A stretch of DNA of 64,000 bases from Patella vulgata. Taxonomy: Eukaryota; Mollusca; Gastropoda; Patellidae. Location of the stretch: positions 40,580,593 through 40,644,592 of the forward strand of contig NC_065882.2 in assembly GCF_932274485.2 (NCBI RefSeq), read 5' to 3'. The notes under the pieces were generated by a model. The model saw only the letters and a program-made list of their open reading frames with translations. It was not told the origin of the DNA and did not search any database. Each line of letters opens with the position of its first letter. The first letter of the stretch is position 1. The translations under genes and the position numbers were made by a program. Shown one piece after another: positions 44,940 through 57,029 of this stretch.

Positions 44940-45485
44940 GATAGTTGATCACTGTTTTTTTTAGAAATAGGTTGGCCTATATCATGATGACTAGTATTCT
45001 CTTAATTTTACAAATCTTCACAAACTGCTGTGAGGCATCCTGCCTGCATATTGTGACTTTTTTTTTTGAGAGCTAATCACCTTTTTTTTTTTGGAGAAAT
45101 ATATAGGCCTATATTACAAGGCCTAGTATTATTTTAAATTTAGTTTACAAATCTTCATAAAATGCTGTGAGAATTCGGCCTGCATATTGTGACCTTTTTT
45201 TTGACAGCTGATCACGTTTTTTAGAAATAGTTCCGCCTATATCATGAGATGAGGCCTAGTAGTCCTATATTATTTTAACTTTACAAATCCTCACCATATG
45301 CAGGGAGATATTCTGCCTGCTTATCAGGACTTTTTTGAGAGAGCTGATCATTTTTTAAAAATAGGTAGGCCTAGATCGTGAGGCCTAATATTTAAACTTT
45401 GCAAATCTTCACAAAATGCAAAATCTTCATGAGGCCTATAGTATTTTATTTTTACAAATCTTCGGAAAATGCTGTGAGATCGGTC
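44940..45485. repeat. Diverged tandem repeat, 126-135 bp, four to five units
   Basis: Anchors GTTGATCAC, AGCTAATCAC, AGCTGATCAC and AGCTGATCA lie near 44945, 45071, 45206 and 45341. Each unit has a T-run, AAATAG, GGCCTA and TTTACAAATCTTCA then GCTGTGAG. Confidence 0.75.
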
Positions 45486-45598
45486 TGTCAAGTAAAACCA
45501 TAAAATGCCAAAATGTACTAAATTATACTGAATATAGGCCTAAGTAAATTTAAATATTTTAACATTCATCCATATTCGTTATTTGACAAATTACCTAC

Positions 45599-45731
45599 TT
45601 GTACTTCTTGAATCAGAACACCTTCCACGTGTGCTACGGCCGTTTTTCGCCCATTCTCTCTGGGCTAAAAACTTGAATATTTCCACACCGTCATAATTAT
45701 TATAATCCATCAATCTGGTGAAATAAGACAT
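45599..45731 (-). CDS. Candidate small gene, exon 1
   Basis: Minus strand, ATG at 45731 in the context TTTACCATGT. It reads MSYFTRLMDYNNYDGVEIF, KFLAQREWAKNGRSTRGRCS, DSRST and leaves one base before a GTAGGT donor (45598). With exon 2 the product would be 66 residues. An alternative donor GTAATT at 45594 would meet a stop at once. Upstream, near 46295, lies an ACTTCCGG motif that could be part of a promoter. The gene would sit inside the AGBL5 intron on the same strand. Function unknown. Confidence 0.4.
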
Positions 45732-46389
45732 GGTAAACTTCTAAAGTTTTTAACTTGTCGAAAAATTCAAGGGAGATCGTGATACGCTAGCGTACGTAGT
45801 CAAGTTTTTTAGGGGTTTTTTTTATTTTAAAACAACAGTGGGCCTACTACTATACATCAGGTCTATCTAGGCCTATAGCATATTTTCAAGTTGGCATTGT
45901 TGGTACTTGGGATTATAACCCATGTGTATAATTCTTAAATTTATATAACCATTAAGACATTAAAATGTAAATTTCACGCAGCACTAAATGCGCAGGCGGA
46001 GGAATAATGTACCGGTAATGGGGTTTGTTTGTAAACAAATCTAACTAAGCCAGACCACTACCTGTCGCAAAAGGCTAAAACTGTGAAACCAAAGCTTGGG
46101 CTCCTATTTCAAGATTAATATGAAACATTTTATTAACATATAATGTTTAAATAATTGATTTACATACCTTGATAAACAAACTAAAATATCTGTTATTTTT
46201 CTTTTGTAAAATGATAGTAATTGGTGCCGAGAACGCTTCATTGATTCCCACTCAATGCCTTGCGAAGCATCGTATTTTCCGCCATTGCTCGGTACATGTC
46301 ACCGGAAGTAGATTACCGACGAAATCGTCGCGAGACTTAGCGGCCCTATTGGCTTAAAAAGTTTTGGTCAAAACCTTGTATCTCGGACA

Positions 46390-46890
46390 CGTGTTCTTTA
46401 GCAGACGACAGACACTTGTTTACACACCAAATGTAAGTTCTTTTGCAAATACTTCTATGCAGTTAATTTAATTAAGAAAAATAAAGCAATAAATACTTGA
46501 TGCTGTATCATGTATATTGACATTCAAGGCCTGCCCCCACATTATCTACAAAAAAATCGCATAAACAAGTAAATACTTCTTTGGTAACAAAAACATTGAA
46601 CCCAAGTAATTATATCTATTGATTTAAAGTGAAAGGTTTTAATTTCAATAAAAACATGAATTCTATGGTGGTTATTTCTTGTGGTTTTCGTGATATACGA
46701 TATTTTGGGTATAGGATATATGATGAAATTTATATCTCCTTACCGAGATACGATATTTTGACGTTACATTCAAAGCGATAATTATTATATCAAATCCACT
46801 TTTATTTGCAGATTAAAGTGAAAAATGTCCTTTAGAATGCCGTCCAAGTCTAATATATTTCAGTCAAGAGGACAGATGCTACTAAAGAAT
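46390..46890. other. 5' flank of the DUF7869-like gene
   Basis: Non-coding. It repeats the short text GATACGATATTTTG (46690 and 46742), which recurs inverted at 49907-49930 as CAAAATGTTGTATC. Confidence 0.4.
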
Positions 46891-46895
46891 TAAAG

Positions 46896-49115
46896 ATGGC
46901 TTTAGAGAAACGACATACAGTTTCAGAAACACCAACATGTGATTTAGCTGAAAGTGAAGTTGTTCCGACTCAAAATACTAATTTATGTAGTAATACACAT
47001 ATTGATGTGAACTCTGGTGAAATATTCCGATCCAAGTATTTTCAAATGAACTGCGAACTTCCAGAAAGACAACCGAGACCGGTATATCTCCAATAATTCA
47101 GATTATAGAGCAGAATCTTACTGAAAGTTATAATAAACCGTTGGGGTCACCGCTAGACTCGACAGATTAATTGATTTAATCCAGTTAAATCACATGCACT
47201 CGTCAGATGACGACAATGAACCAATCCTGAACAACAGTGTATTAGACGATATCAATCTATCCGATATTATTCCTTCTTTTGATTTAAAAAATAATGAAAA
47301 CAAGATGGAATCCGATATAAATAAATGCCCTGTTACGGTACCGGACGATAATATACCCAGTACATGAGAAATCGACCATGATGACAAAGTTTGTGACCCC
47401 CGACTTTGATCCAAATGAACATTGAACTGACAGTGACTCTCAAAAGGGAACAGAACCAAAACGTAAAATGGGCCCCCAAAACTGGAGTCGGGAATCAAAA
47501 AAAAGGTTGCGAATGGAGGGAAGGGCTTATAAAGGTATGAAAAAAAACTGGCGAGAAAGTCCAAGACAGAAAGTGTATTGAAGCATGTGATAAAAGAAAC
47601 AGACATTGTCGTGATTTTACAGATGATGATAGACAGAAAATATTTACAGGTTTCTGGGAAAACATGGATTGGAAGGAAAAGAAAATCTTCTTGAATGGTC
47701 TAGTTCATAGAGAGTGTGTACAAGAGCGAACATAAGAAAAAGGTGATACAGATTACAGAAAGAAGGTGTCATATAAATACTTTTTACAGAAAGATAACCA
47801 GATATTACAAGTCTGCAAAACAATGTTTTTGTCCATATTTTGCCTCGGCGAAAAAAGGTGATACAGATTACAGAAAGAAGGTGTCATAGGTGTCATATAA
47901 ATACTTTTTAAAGAAAGATAACCAGATATTACAAGTCTGCAAAACAATGTTTTTGTCCACATTTTGCCTCGGCGAGAAAACTGTCTATGCGTGGATAGCC
48001 AACATCGATGATAACGGTATACCAATTAAATCGTCAAATTCACGTCTCTCAACGGGTGATACGATCAAAGCTGACAGTGCCAAACAATTTCTGCAAAATC
48101 TACCAAAATTACCGTCACATTACTGTCTGCAGATCGAGCAGCTCAAAGAATTATTTGGAACCAGTATTTTCCACAGGTACCAAGTTATACAGGGTTTATA
48201 AAAATGATTGCATTGAAAACAGCAAGGTTTGTTGTGGACGAAAGTTGTTTTTTGAAGTATTCAATGAACTGAACATGGCTTTGTTTTCTCCGAAAAAGGA
48301 TAGATGCGACACATGTTGCTCTTATGAAGTAAAAAATCGTGATGACACCATTTATCGCGAGCATATCGAAGCAAAGGATATGGCGCGAGCTGAAAAGGAT
48401 CGTGATAAGCAGCGTGCTGCAAATGATCCATCACTTGTCGTACTTACAATGGATCTGCAAGCCCTACTTCTAGCACCAAAACTTAATGCTAGTGCTCAGT
48501 ATTATAAAACAAAGTTGGGATGCCACAATTTCACGATTTATGATAATGTCAGCAAAGATGTCTAATGTTACTTTTGGTACGAAAGCCAGGGCGACCTCAG
48601 CGCCAGCTCTTTTGCGTCATATGTTGAGCATTATCTACAAAGTAGAATCAACGAAAGAGTTCAAAAGATAATTTATTCTGATGGTTGTACATGCAGTTAT
48701 AGAGCGAACAATTGCTAAGAAGCCAATTTATGTACCCCAAAACTATGTAGTGAGTGAAGCCATCTCCTTACAAGGTGGAATTTTTGAATCACAAATTCTT
48801 CAAGGATTATACGTCTCTTGGATATGACACTTCAGTTCGTCCGGGAAGCAAGGTCGGTGATCCAGTTGTTACTAATCTTCGGGTACTCTAATATTCAGGT
48901 TCTCAAATTCAGTACAAAACAAAATATTCAGATCTCTTCCAAGATTTGCCTCCTCGATCAAAACAACGTGATCCAGAACCAACCAATGAAACACTAACTC
49001 TTCACCGAGCTGCAATTTCGTTAAAGAAAAAGAAGTTTGATCATTTGCAAGATCTGAAACCTTTTATTCCTAAAGACTATCATGATTTCTACAACAATCT
49101 CCCCCATGAATAATC
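46896..49115 (+). pseudogene. DUF7869-like, transposase-like gene, broken
   Basis: Blocks in order: MALEKRHTVSETPTCDL; a basic segment KRKMGPQNWSRESKKRLR; DDDRQKIFTGFWENMDW-type text near 47620; YKYFLKKDNQILQVCKTMFL; LQNLPKLPSHYC; CCGRKLFFEVFNELNMALFS; DRCDTCCSYEVKN; VLTMDLQALLLAPKLNASAQ (Asp of TMDLQ); YYKTKLGCHNFTIYD; FFKDYTSLGYDTSVRPGSK; KKKKFDHLQDLKPFIPKDYH. I know these as the conserved blocks of a very common invertebrate family with a probable RNase-H-like fold. Multiple stops and frame changes separate the blocks, so it is a relic. Confidence 0.8.
47740..47980 (+). repeat. Tandem duplication within the DUF7869-like gene
   Basis: The segment GGTGATACAGATTACAGAAA to TTTTGCCTCGGCGA occurs at about 47740-47852 and again at 47853-47975. 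The second copy has an extra TAGGTGTCA and one or two substitutions. Confidence 0.85.
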
Positions 49116-50105
49116 CTGTAGAATGTTTAACATCACTGTGTAATTATTTGTCGTGATCGATAATTATTAGCTCGTTGATAATTTAGTCTTTATTCCGTTC
49201 TTCACGTCAAATCCGTTTATCTTGGTTTATTGTATTGGATGAACAATCCAATTTCGTTTTTTGTTAGATATTTTTCTCCATTAATAAACTTCCAATTATT
49301 GGCTTTCAGTTTCTTATTTCATATGGACTACCATAGGATTGTACATGATAATGTTGGCGTACCTAAAAAATAGGGGCGGGCGAGCATCCCCCCTTTCTGT
49401 CAGTAACGGGGCCTGGGGTGGGGTAGGGTACATACCATTGTTTGATTCCCCAATAATGAATTCCCAGGCCCATTCATCAAATATCGAGGATTTATTCATT
49501 CCGAAGTCAACTATCAATCATAAATTACCAGCATACCCCAACCTGCCAAGATAGAGCACACCTCTAGTGCTATGCCATTGCATGATAGTACTTATATTCT
49601 AGTGTCATATTCACGGATATATACTCTAAATTGTTTCTATATTCGCATATTATGCTTAATCCTAGTATAAATCCAACGATACAAGGTGCCCCCCCCCTCC
49701 AGCCTTTATTGGATTCGGGCGAGAGATGTTTACCCACCACTCTGGGATCAGTCACTGCCTTTTTGGAACCAATTATGCATTGCGAAATTGAAAATAGTCT
49801 GAAAATAGTATTAATGAAAAGTCGTATCTCACTGAAATGATGTTAAATGGGGCGTCAAATAGTCTTATCTCGCGGGAATTGTCGTATCTTGAGATGTCGG
49901 CAGCGACAAAATGTTGTATCTCGGTACGCATTTCTTTCCGCCTTTTCAATGACATTTAATTTATTTCCATAAATTCATAGGAATTTCTCTTGTTTATACC
50001 TACAAGATGCTTTTCCTAGACAAAATATTACTAAAGTTATTTAGTTTTTTGTGTCTCCTGAAAAATTTAAAAATCTGAAATACGAGGTTTTAGAAGCGCA
50101 CCGAC
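49116..50105. other. 3' flank of the DUF7869-like gene
   Basis: No gene supported. Runs of C near 49389 and 49687; inverted sub-repeat at 49907-49930. Confidence 0.35.
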
Positions 50106-50721
50106 GATATATTATTATAGTGCGTCCTTCCATGTAACGTGCTTAGGGACACTTTACAAAAAGACAATTTAATCATAAAAATATCAAGATTATAGACATG
50201 TAGTGTCGGTTAAAAGACCATTTAAATAACTGTGTTTTAAATAGTTTTTTTTTTAAAGAATATAGATATGTACATCTTAAACTAAATGGTAGATTATTCC
50301 ATAAAACAGATACGCCTGTATCAAGAGATAGTTTGTTACTGGCTGCAGTAAATTTTACTATACACATTTCTATGTATTCTATTTACATCCCATAAAAAGT
50401 TTTAACCATAAATTACCCTATTTTTCATTTTGCACGATTTTTTTAAGTTAGCGAAAACAGTCAATTAATAAATCTATCAACAAAATTAACAACCGTAATT
50501 CAGACAGCAACTTCTAATACACATTTTGGTTGCAATAAAGATTCTGTGTAGCTTGTTAATTAGTTTATTACTTTATGGCCCCAATCAAGTATCAAAACAC
50601 TGCATTTGTTACGCAACACCTATAGGTTAACGTTTTCAAACATTCTGATCAATCAACCATAACAAAAAGATGGCAATACTTTCCCCCAGTTCGACTGTAT
50701 ATACAGGATACACTGTAACAT

Positions 50722-51108
50722 TGGTACCGTTTAATCTAGCGTAAATGGCATTAATTTCTACACTGTGTCCAATTATTCATAAATAATGTTGAATTTCGGC
50801 GAATAGTGCTCAATTTGTACTTCTATCGAATTTCAATCTCACTGTTTAATTTTGATTACCAAGCGTCTAATTAACTAGTGTTTAGTTTCTCGACACGTGT
50901 TGAATTATAAGCGTCCCGTCTAATTAGCACGACTGTTCAATAATTAGTTGGACCGTTCAATTTCCCGAACCGTGATTAAAATCAGTCAAGATGTCTAATT
51001 ACGCAAGGTGTTAAATTTTGATGTCAAACATCTAATTTCACGTGTGATGTTCAGATATTACGATGTGTTTAGTTGTTGGTCATCGTTCAGTTTTGCAGCA
51101 CAATGTTG
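50722..51108. repeat. 19-bp phased degenerate array, motif GTYTAATT, left arm
   Basis: Eight-mers such as GTCTAATT, GTTCAATT and GTTGAATT start near 50729, 50748, 50767, 50788, 50808, 50826, 50844, 50865, 50880, 50899, 50918, 50935, 50955, 50972, 50993, 51010, 51030, 51049, 51067 and 51085: mean spacing 18.7. The spacers are not conserved within the array but are conserved between this array and its inverted partner at 54660-55022. It lies in the fold-back arm. Confidence 0.8.
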
Positions 51109-52079
51109 CAGGGGTCAAAATTCGTGAAATGCCACAGTAATTCCTTCGTCACTACGGCAGTTTTTATTTGCACTAAGGCAAAACTTTTTATTTACTTTCG
51201 TCATTACGGCATTTTTTTAAACTGGGAAACTTTGACATATATATCGTTATTATTACGGAATTTGTCCAGAATTAGGTCACCACAACACCCTTAAATTTAC
51301 GTACACCGCAGTCCATATGAATATCGTAATATGAATCCGTTTAATTTCTTCGAAATCAGAAGACCTAAAAATTCTTGCGAGTCTGCGAATCTGCTTTGGC
51401 TCAGCGACACCAAGATTCGTGCAATTCTATAATCCGTATCCACGTGAATTCCACCAAATATAAGTATCGTGGTACCAAACTTGCGTTTTAAATGAATACT
51501 TTGCCGCTGAGGTGATGAATTTTCTGATTCTAAAATATCCATAATAATGCCATAATTATAATATTACATGCACATCGTGCGGCGGACATGTACGTAACGC
51601 CCTCTGGATTTTTTTTCTTCTGACAACCCGTCTATACTTACGCTAACAATTATATTATATGCAATATTTTCCCGACCTAATTTTTTATTTGGTCATATTT
51701 TCCAGTAAATTATTCATAGCCTTTATATCTGGAAATTGTTTTGAACTTCTTAAATGATTAAATACACTAGACAACGAGTCGTGTGTATTTCCATTCTAGC
51801 CACCAGCATGTGATGTTACGGTAGAATTAGGTCAGATAGAAAAATACAGTCACAAGAACTCAGGAAAGAAACAAAACAATAAATTCTACTTTCGATTATG
51901 CCATGGATTACGCACGTATACAACGGTGATTTTATTGTCAACATCGGCAAATTGCCATCGTGATATTTTTAAATAAATTACCACGGCTAAATATGCCGTA
52001 GTTATTATTTATTTTCTACAGCAATTTCGCTAAATACTACGGCAATTGCTGCGGGTGCCGTCTTGAATTTTGACCCCTG
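51109..52079. mobile_element. 971-bp hAT-like non-autonomous element in the left arm
   Basis: Ends CAGGGGTCAAAATTC and its reverse complement GAATTTTGACCCCTG form 15-bp inverted repeats. TGTTG flanks both sides (51104-51108 and 52080-52084). Subterminal TACGGCA / TGCCGTA motifs recur. The CAGGGG end is hAT-like, but hAT elements make 8-bp duplications and I see only 5, so the class is open. No coding frame. Confidence 0.7.
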
Positions 52080-53490
52080 TGTTGAAATACTGTAATAAGT
52101 GTTAGTTTTAGTACTGACCTGTTGCGATACAGTGAAATATTATTTTTCAGGATTTATACGACGGCAGGTATCTGTAATGCCTGTTATTATTCGGGGATTA
52201 TTTTTCAATATCACTACGGTGAAACAGATGTTGGATTTTTAATGGCGACGGGACGGTTCTGAAGCAAAGCTTTCTTGAGATGCACATACCGTTTCGTCCA
52301 CAATCATAAAACGTGTATTTATATATCCATTTAAAACAGTATTTCCCACACTGACAACACATCAACGAATGATAAATCTCACGCATCTGATTTACGTGTG
52401 CACGTCGACTCCCTACCCTGATTAAATCCTTTTGTTTAAATGTCTTCGCAATTAAGACTAATAGCATGGGTATTGCACCAATCATATATTACATAATATG
52501 GGATCTATAGAAAGCATTTTGGGTTGAAGGGTAGTGCGATTATCTCTGGCAATAAACACAGAAGGCTTGTAGAATTAATACACATGTGTCAGAAGCTAAC
52601 AATATTTCTATTGTGTAAGACAAAACATGAAAATAAACTAATAATTCGAACTCTTTATTTCTTTTTATTATTATAGAACGACGACCCTTTTTCGCTGAAG
52701 ATCAAATAAAACCTACTAAATACATTTCATGCTTATATGGAAGCGGATATTGAATAAAGCCATTTCACACAGGTGTACATTACATGCGCATGTCATATAT
52801 TTATACAATGTCCACGATGTGTTACATGTAATTGTCGCCTTCACTCCGTTATTTTGAGTTACCTACACTTTCTGAATGATTCCATTCTTTTGTATGAATG
52901 CATGACCACTTGGACCAACTAATAGACCACTCGGACGAAACAAAAAAGACTACTCGGACCATACAAAAGGACCACTCGGACCAATAATAAAGTGTTGTTT
53001 TAATACGTTTATATTTGTGTTTGTATTAATATGACTACTCGAATCAATAATAAAGTGTTGTTTTAATTGTTGTTTTAATAATTGATAATAGTGTTTGTTT
53101 TAGTATGCATATGTTTTCTTTGAAATAATAAAGTTTTATGTACTTACCCGTCGCATTGTTTCGTCATGAAGCACATCAAAGAAAAACAATTAAATTGTTG
53201 ATGTGATAAAGATATATATTTGCTAATATGTACTTACCGGCAGCGGATATTCTAAAGTTATGTATATACTCACCTATAAATTGTTCGCCTCTTTGTATTA
53301 TGATACAATATGTTATTAATGATTAAAATCATTAATAACATATTGTCTGTATTATATTTTTAAAATGAATAAGTCAAGCCTTATAATGTAATTTAATTGG
53401 TCTGATATTATGCAATATAGATGCAGGTTTGTTTTTTTTTTTTCTCCTTTTTTTTCTAACAATATTTATTCAATATTTACATATTATAAA

Positions 53491-53722
53491 TGAAATGAAA
53501 TGAAATGGGGTTTAACGTCCTACTGTTCTGCTCCTATACTGGGCTAATGAAGATGGGCATACGCCATACAGTGTGCTATGAGGGAAATTTTGCCCAGGCA
53601 GCGGCACTATCGCCTACTCTTATATCGAATTCCAACTGCCAAGGGATCTTTTACGTGCATTCCAATGTTTACACGGGACCTCGGTTTTTCGTCTCATCCG
53701 AAGGACTAGACAGCTGTCCTTG
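53491..53722 (-). mobile_element. 5'-truncated SINE in the fold-back loop
   Basis: Same family as 44248, lacking the tRNA head. Flanked by the 13-bp direct repeat TACATATTATAAA (53478-53490 and 53723-53735, allowing one position of slack). It lies near the centre of the fold-back. Confidence 0.88.
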
Positions 53723-54659
53723 TACATATTATAAAGATACAATGTTCAATTATGGGATCTGAAAACAAGCCGTACAGTTATATAAATGCATTGTTTATAA
53801 TTATAATCACGATTTACATACAGTTATAATTACAAAAGCAAATGCAGGTTCAATCAAGAAACTTGCGTGTTCACCGTCTAGTATAACTTTCGAGCTTCTG
53901 ATATCTAGATTTTAAACGTAAACATATACATGTATGTATAAACTTATAGATTGCAGTTACACAGGGTACATGTATATGCAGTAGGAATTTGGGAAGTTGG
54001 ACGTACAAAAGAATGGAATCATTCAGAAATTGTACTCAAAAAAAGAAAATTATAAGGCGAGAATTACATGTAGGCCTAACACACTCGTGGACATTGTATA
54101 AATATATGACATGCGCATGTAATGTACACCTGTGTGAAATGGCTTTATTCAATATCCGCTTCCACCGAAATGAATTGCGCGACATTTAAAGTAGATGTAT
54201 ATTGTCACAGCAGAGATTTGTCGTCGATTAACACAGACAGACGAAGAATATAGTCCCAAAAATGGCGTGTTTCTGACCACGTGGCTTACCGTTAAGCGCC
54301 CCGTGGAGTGGATTGAGTGCTCTATGAATGATTGATTTAGATTAACTGAAGCTGCAAGCTCGTCGTATGACATATATAATTTAAAGTTTGGATTTTATAG
54401 CAGCCAATAATTGATGGATTACATCTAAGTTATAGACGAAGATGTAATGATACGTTGTAAAAAAATTTGTAAGATGTTCATTGTTGCATACATTTTGGCC
54501 GACGTTATATGCATGTAAAGTGCGTTAGAAAAAAATCCTAACCGATACAGAATGCCGGTAAATGTTTTCCTGAGATTACCGAACTCATTTTGTTGTTATT
54601 CAAACCGGCCTGTACATTATACATGTACACGTTTTCACGGCAGCATACTATATTACAAC

Positions 54660-55022
54660 TCCTTCAATATAAACATTTCGTTAAAATCTGAACAACGCAT
54701 GTGAAATTGAAAGTTCGGCAACAGAATTGAATACCTGGCGGAATTGGACACCTTGACTAATTTTAATCACAACTCGGGAAATTGATTGGTCCAACTAATT
54801 ATTGAACAGTCGTGAAAATTAAGTGGGACGCTTATAATTACACACGTGTCGACAAACTAAACACTAGTTAATTAACGCTTGGTAATCAAAATTGCACGTT
54901 GAGATTTAAGTTGTATACAAGGACAAATTGAATGCTATCAGGCCAAATTCAATGATATTTATGAATTATTCTACATAGATTAGATAATAACGCTATTTAC
55001 CCGAGATTCCACGGTACCTGTC
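54660..55022. repeat. 19-bp phased array, right arm (inverted partner of 50722)
   Basis: Reverse complement of the left array, with frequent substitutions but the same unit order: TAATTAACTAGTGTTTAGTTT matches CTAAACACTAGTTAATTA, and TTGGACC and CAATTTCCCGA are shared. The arms have drifted but not lost register. Confidence 0.8.
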
Positions 55023-55843
55023 GTATAGTGCAAGTAGTAAGACATTCGTAGTTAAGACAATATTGGGTCTTTGAAAAATTGTTGGTTAACTCTTTCTATA
55101 GAGTCAAATCCCACGTAGTAATAAAAGCGAACGACATGTTTATATGTAAAAAAAAAACCAGTGATATTTTGGAAAAATCATAACCATTGTCAAAATATCA
55201 ATCAAATTCTATCTGTTTATGACATATGGTTGGTAGACCAAATAATGTAATGTTCTCCCCCCGTGGTCTTGGGAAATAGGGAGGTTTATTCCATATTTTG
55301 GATGGAAATTAACGTCAAGGTCAGTCTAGGATGTGTAGAAATTAGGGGTTATAAAAGAGGGTGTTGAATGAGACTGATCAGACTGCTATCATTTATTGAG
55401 AACGAGGGACCTTCGAAGCCAATCCAGCTTAATAATAAAGTTGAAGAAACCATTTAACCTGTAGTTTTATATATTAGGATCACGAAGAAAACACAACAAG
55501 GAAGTCCAATATTACTACAAAAAAGTCTCGAAAAATGATAACGTGTCATATCAGGCGTATGTGTTTCTTTGATATGTTAGATCACGGGACAATTCTGTAA
55601 TAGCATAAAAACGGCTATTATAAATTACAAGTTCTGGAATGAGGATCGTTGGATTGTATGCGATGTTAATTTAGTGAAAAGCTAAAGTAATTTTAGTTTA
55701 AATATATCATTTGTGTGGGAATTAGCACTGTTCGGTTGGTTGTGCCGTATTATTTATCAATATGAAGATTTCTGTTCAATGGATATTGCTATTGAAGGTA
55801 AGATGCACAATTTACGCATCGTGGCACGTTTTTATAAATTTAA

Positions 55844-56803
55844 CAAGCCAACAGTGAGGCTGATGTCCCCTGCCGAAATCCCCAAATAAATAGATGACAC
55901 ATATTAATTAATCGCACATCTATTTTTTTCCAAAGTATCAAGCAATCAAATTGATTATCAACTATACACTAAGTTTCATCACTCTCTAACAGATAGAATC
56001 AAAGTTATCTTGTCCCAAAGCAGGAAATTGCTTATCTCTGCTTAGATTTAGATTGATATGTTAATCATTGAACTCAGTCAAGACGAACATCTACATCAAG
56101 TTTAAACATTCTACCTCAATTAGAAGAAGAGTTTGACCAATCAAAATGCTTATTGCTCGTTAGCCTAAGCAGAAAATTCTCATCATCGAACTTAGTCAAG
56201 GTATTGATGTAATGAAACTATACGCCAAGTTTCATCACTCTCACTTAATTGGAACTAAAGTTATCGTGTCCCAAAGCATCAACCAATCAAATTGCTTATC
56301 TTTGCTTATCCTAAGCAGAAAATGCTTATCTTCACACTCCATCAAGACATTGACCTAATAAACATCTACACCAAGTTTGAACATTCTAGCTCAATTAGAA
56401 GGAGGGTTATTGTGTTCCAAAGTCTCGGCCAATCAAATTGCTTATCGCTCTGCTTACCCTGAGCAGAAAATGCTCATTATCAAACTTAGTCAAGGTATTG
56501 ATGTAATGAAACTATACACTAAGTTTCATCTCTCTCACTTAATTAGAACTAAAGTTATCGTGTCCCAAAGCATCAACCAATCAAATTGCTTATCTCTGCT
56601 TACCCTAAGCCAAAAATGCTCATCTTCGAACTCCATCAAGGCATTGACCTAATAAACACCTACACCAAGTTTGAACATTCAAGGTCAATTAGAAGGAGAG
56701 TTATTGTTTTCCAAAAAGTGTGACGGACGGACGGACGGACGGACAGACAGACGGACGAACCCATTTTAATAGTCCCCTGCTTTCTTCAAAAGGCGGGGGA
56801 CAA
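55844..56803 (+). mobile_element. RB family element, full length, in the right arm
   Basis: Reference RB copy of 960 bp. 5' end CAAGCCAACAGTGAGGCTGA, subterminal TGTCCCCTGCCGAAAT, internal units, (GGAC)n string, and 3' hairpin ending GGCGGGGGACAA. The left arm of the fold-back gives the empty site: there AAATTTAA and TAAATGTG are adjacent (39140-39165, reverse strand), here they flank RB, so no base was gained or lost. Confidence 0.88.
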
Positions 56804-57029
56804 TAAATGTGAAATAGTGAGAGCACACCTTTTTAGTAATAAAGCAGAAATATATTTTGGTTGTTTTTGCTGGATTTACTCTTTAGTTCGGTGGCTGAAG
56901 GGGGGGAATAGCCACCCGATCTGTGAATTTATGAGACCAATTTTTTTCATACCAATTTTTTTTGCAGATTCCGAATCTGGGTGGTGATCAGGCGTTTGAG
57001 GTTTTTGTTTCGATATATAGGGGGTCAAA

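Larger units (their letters stand above)
40262..50106. mobile_element. Candidate 9.8-kb insertion with 20-bp inverted ends in the left arm
   Basis: The left end TGCGCTTCTAAAACCTTGTAT matches the reverse complement of the right end, TGCGCTTCTAAAACCTCGTAT. The interior has no counterpart in the right arm of the fold-back, so it is an insertion or a captured segment. It contains SINEs, a possible two-exon gene and a DUF7869-like relic. A second inverted pair (46734-46757 and 49907-49930, core TACCGAGATAC, ATTTTG) lies around the DUF7869-like gene. No convincing target duplication is seen. Whether one element or several is unclear. Confidence 0.45.
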
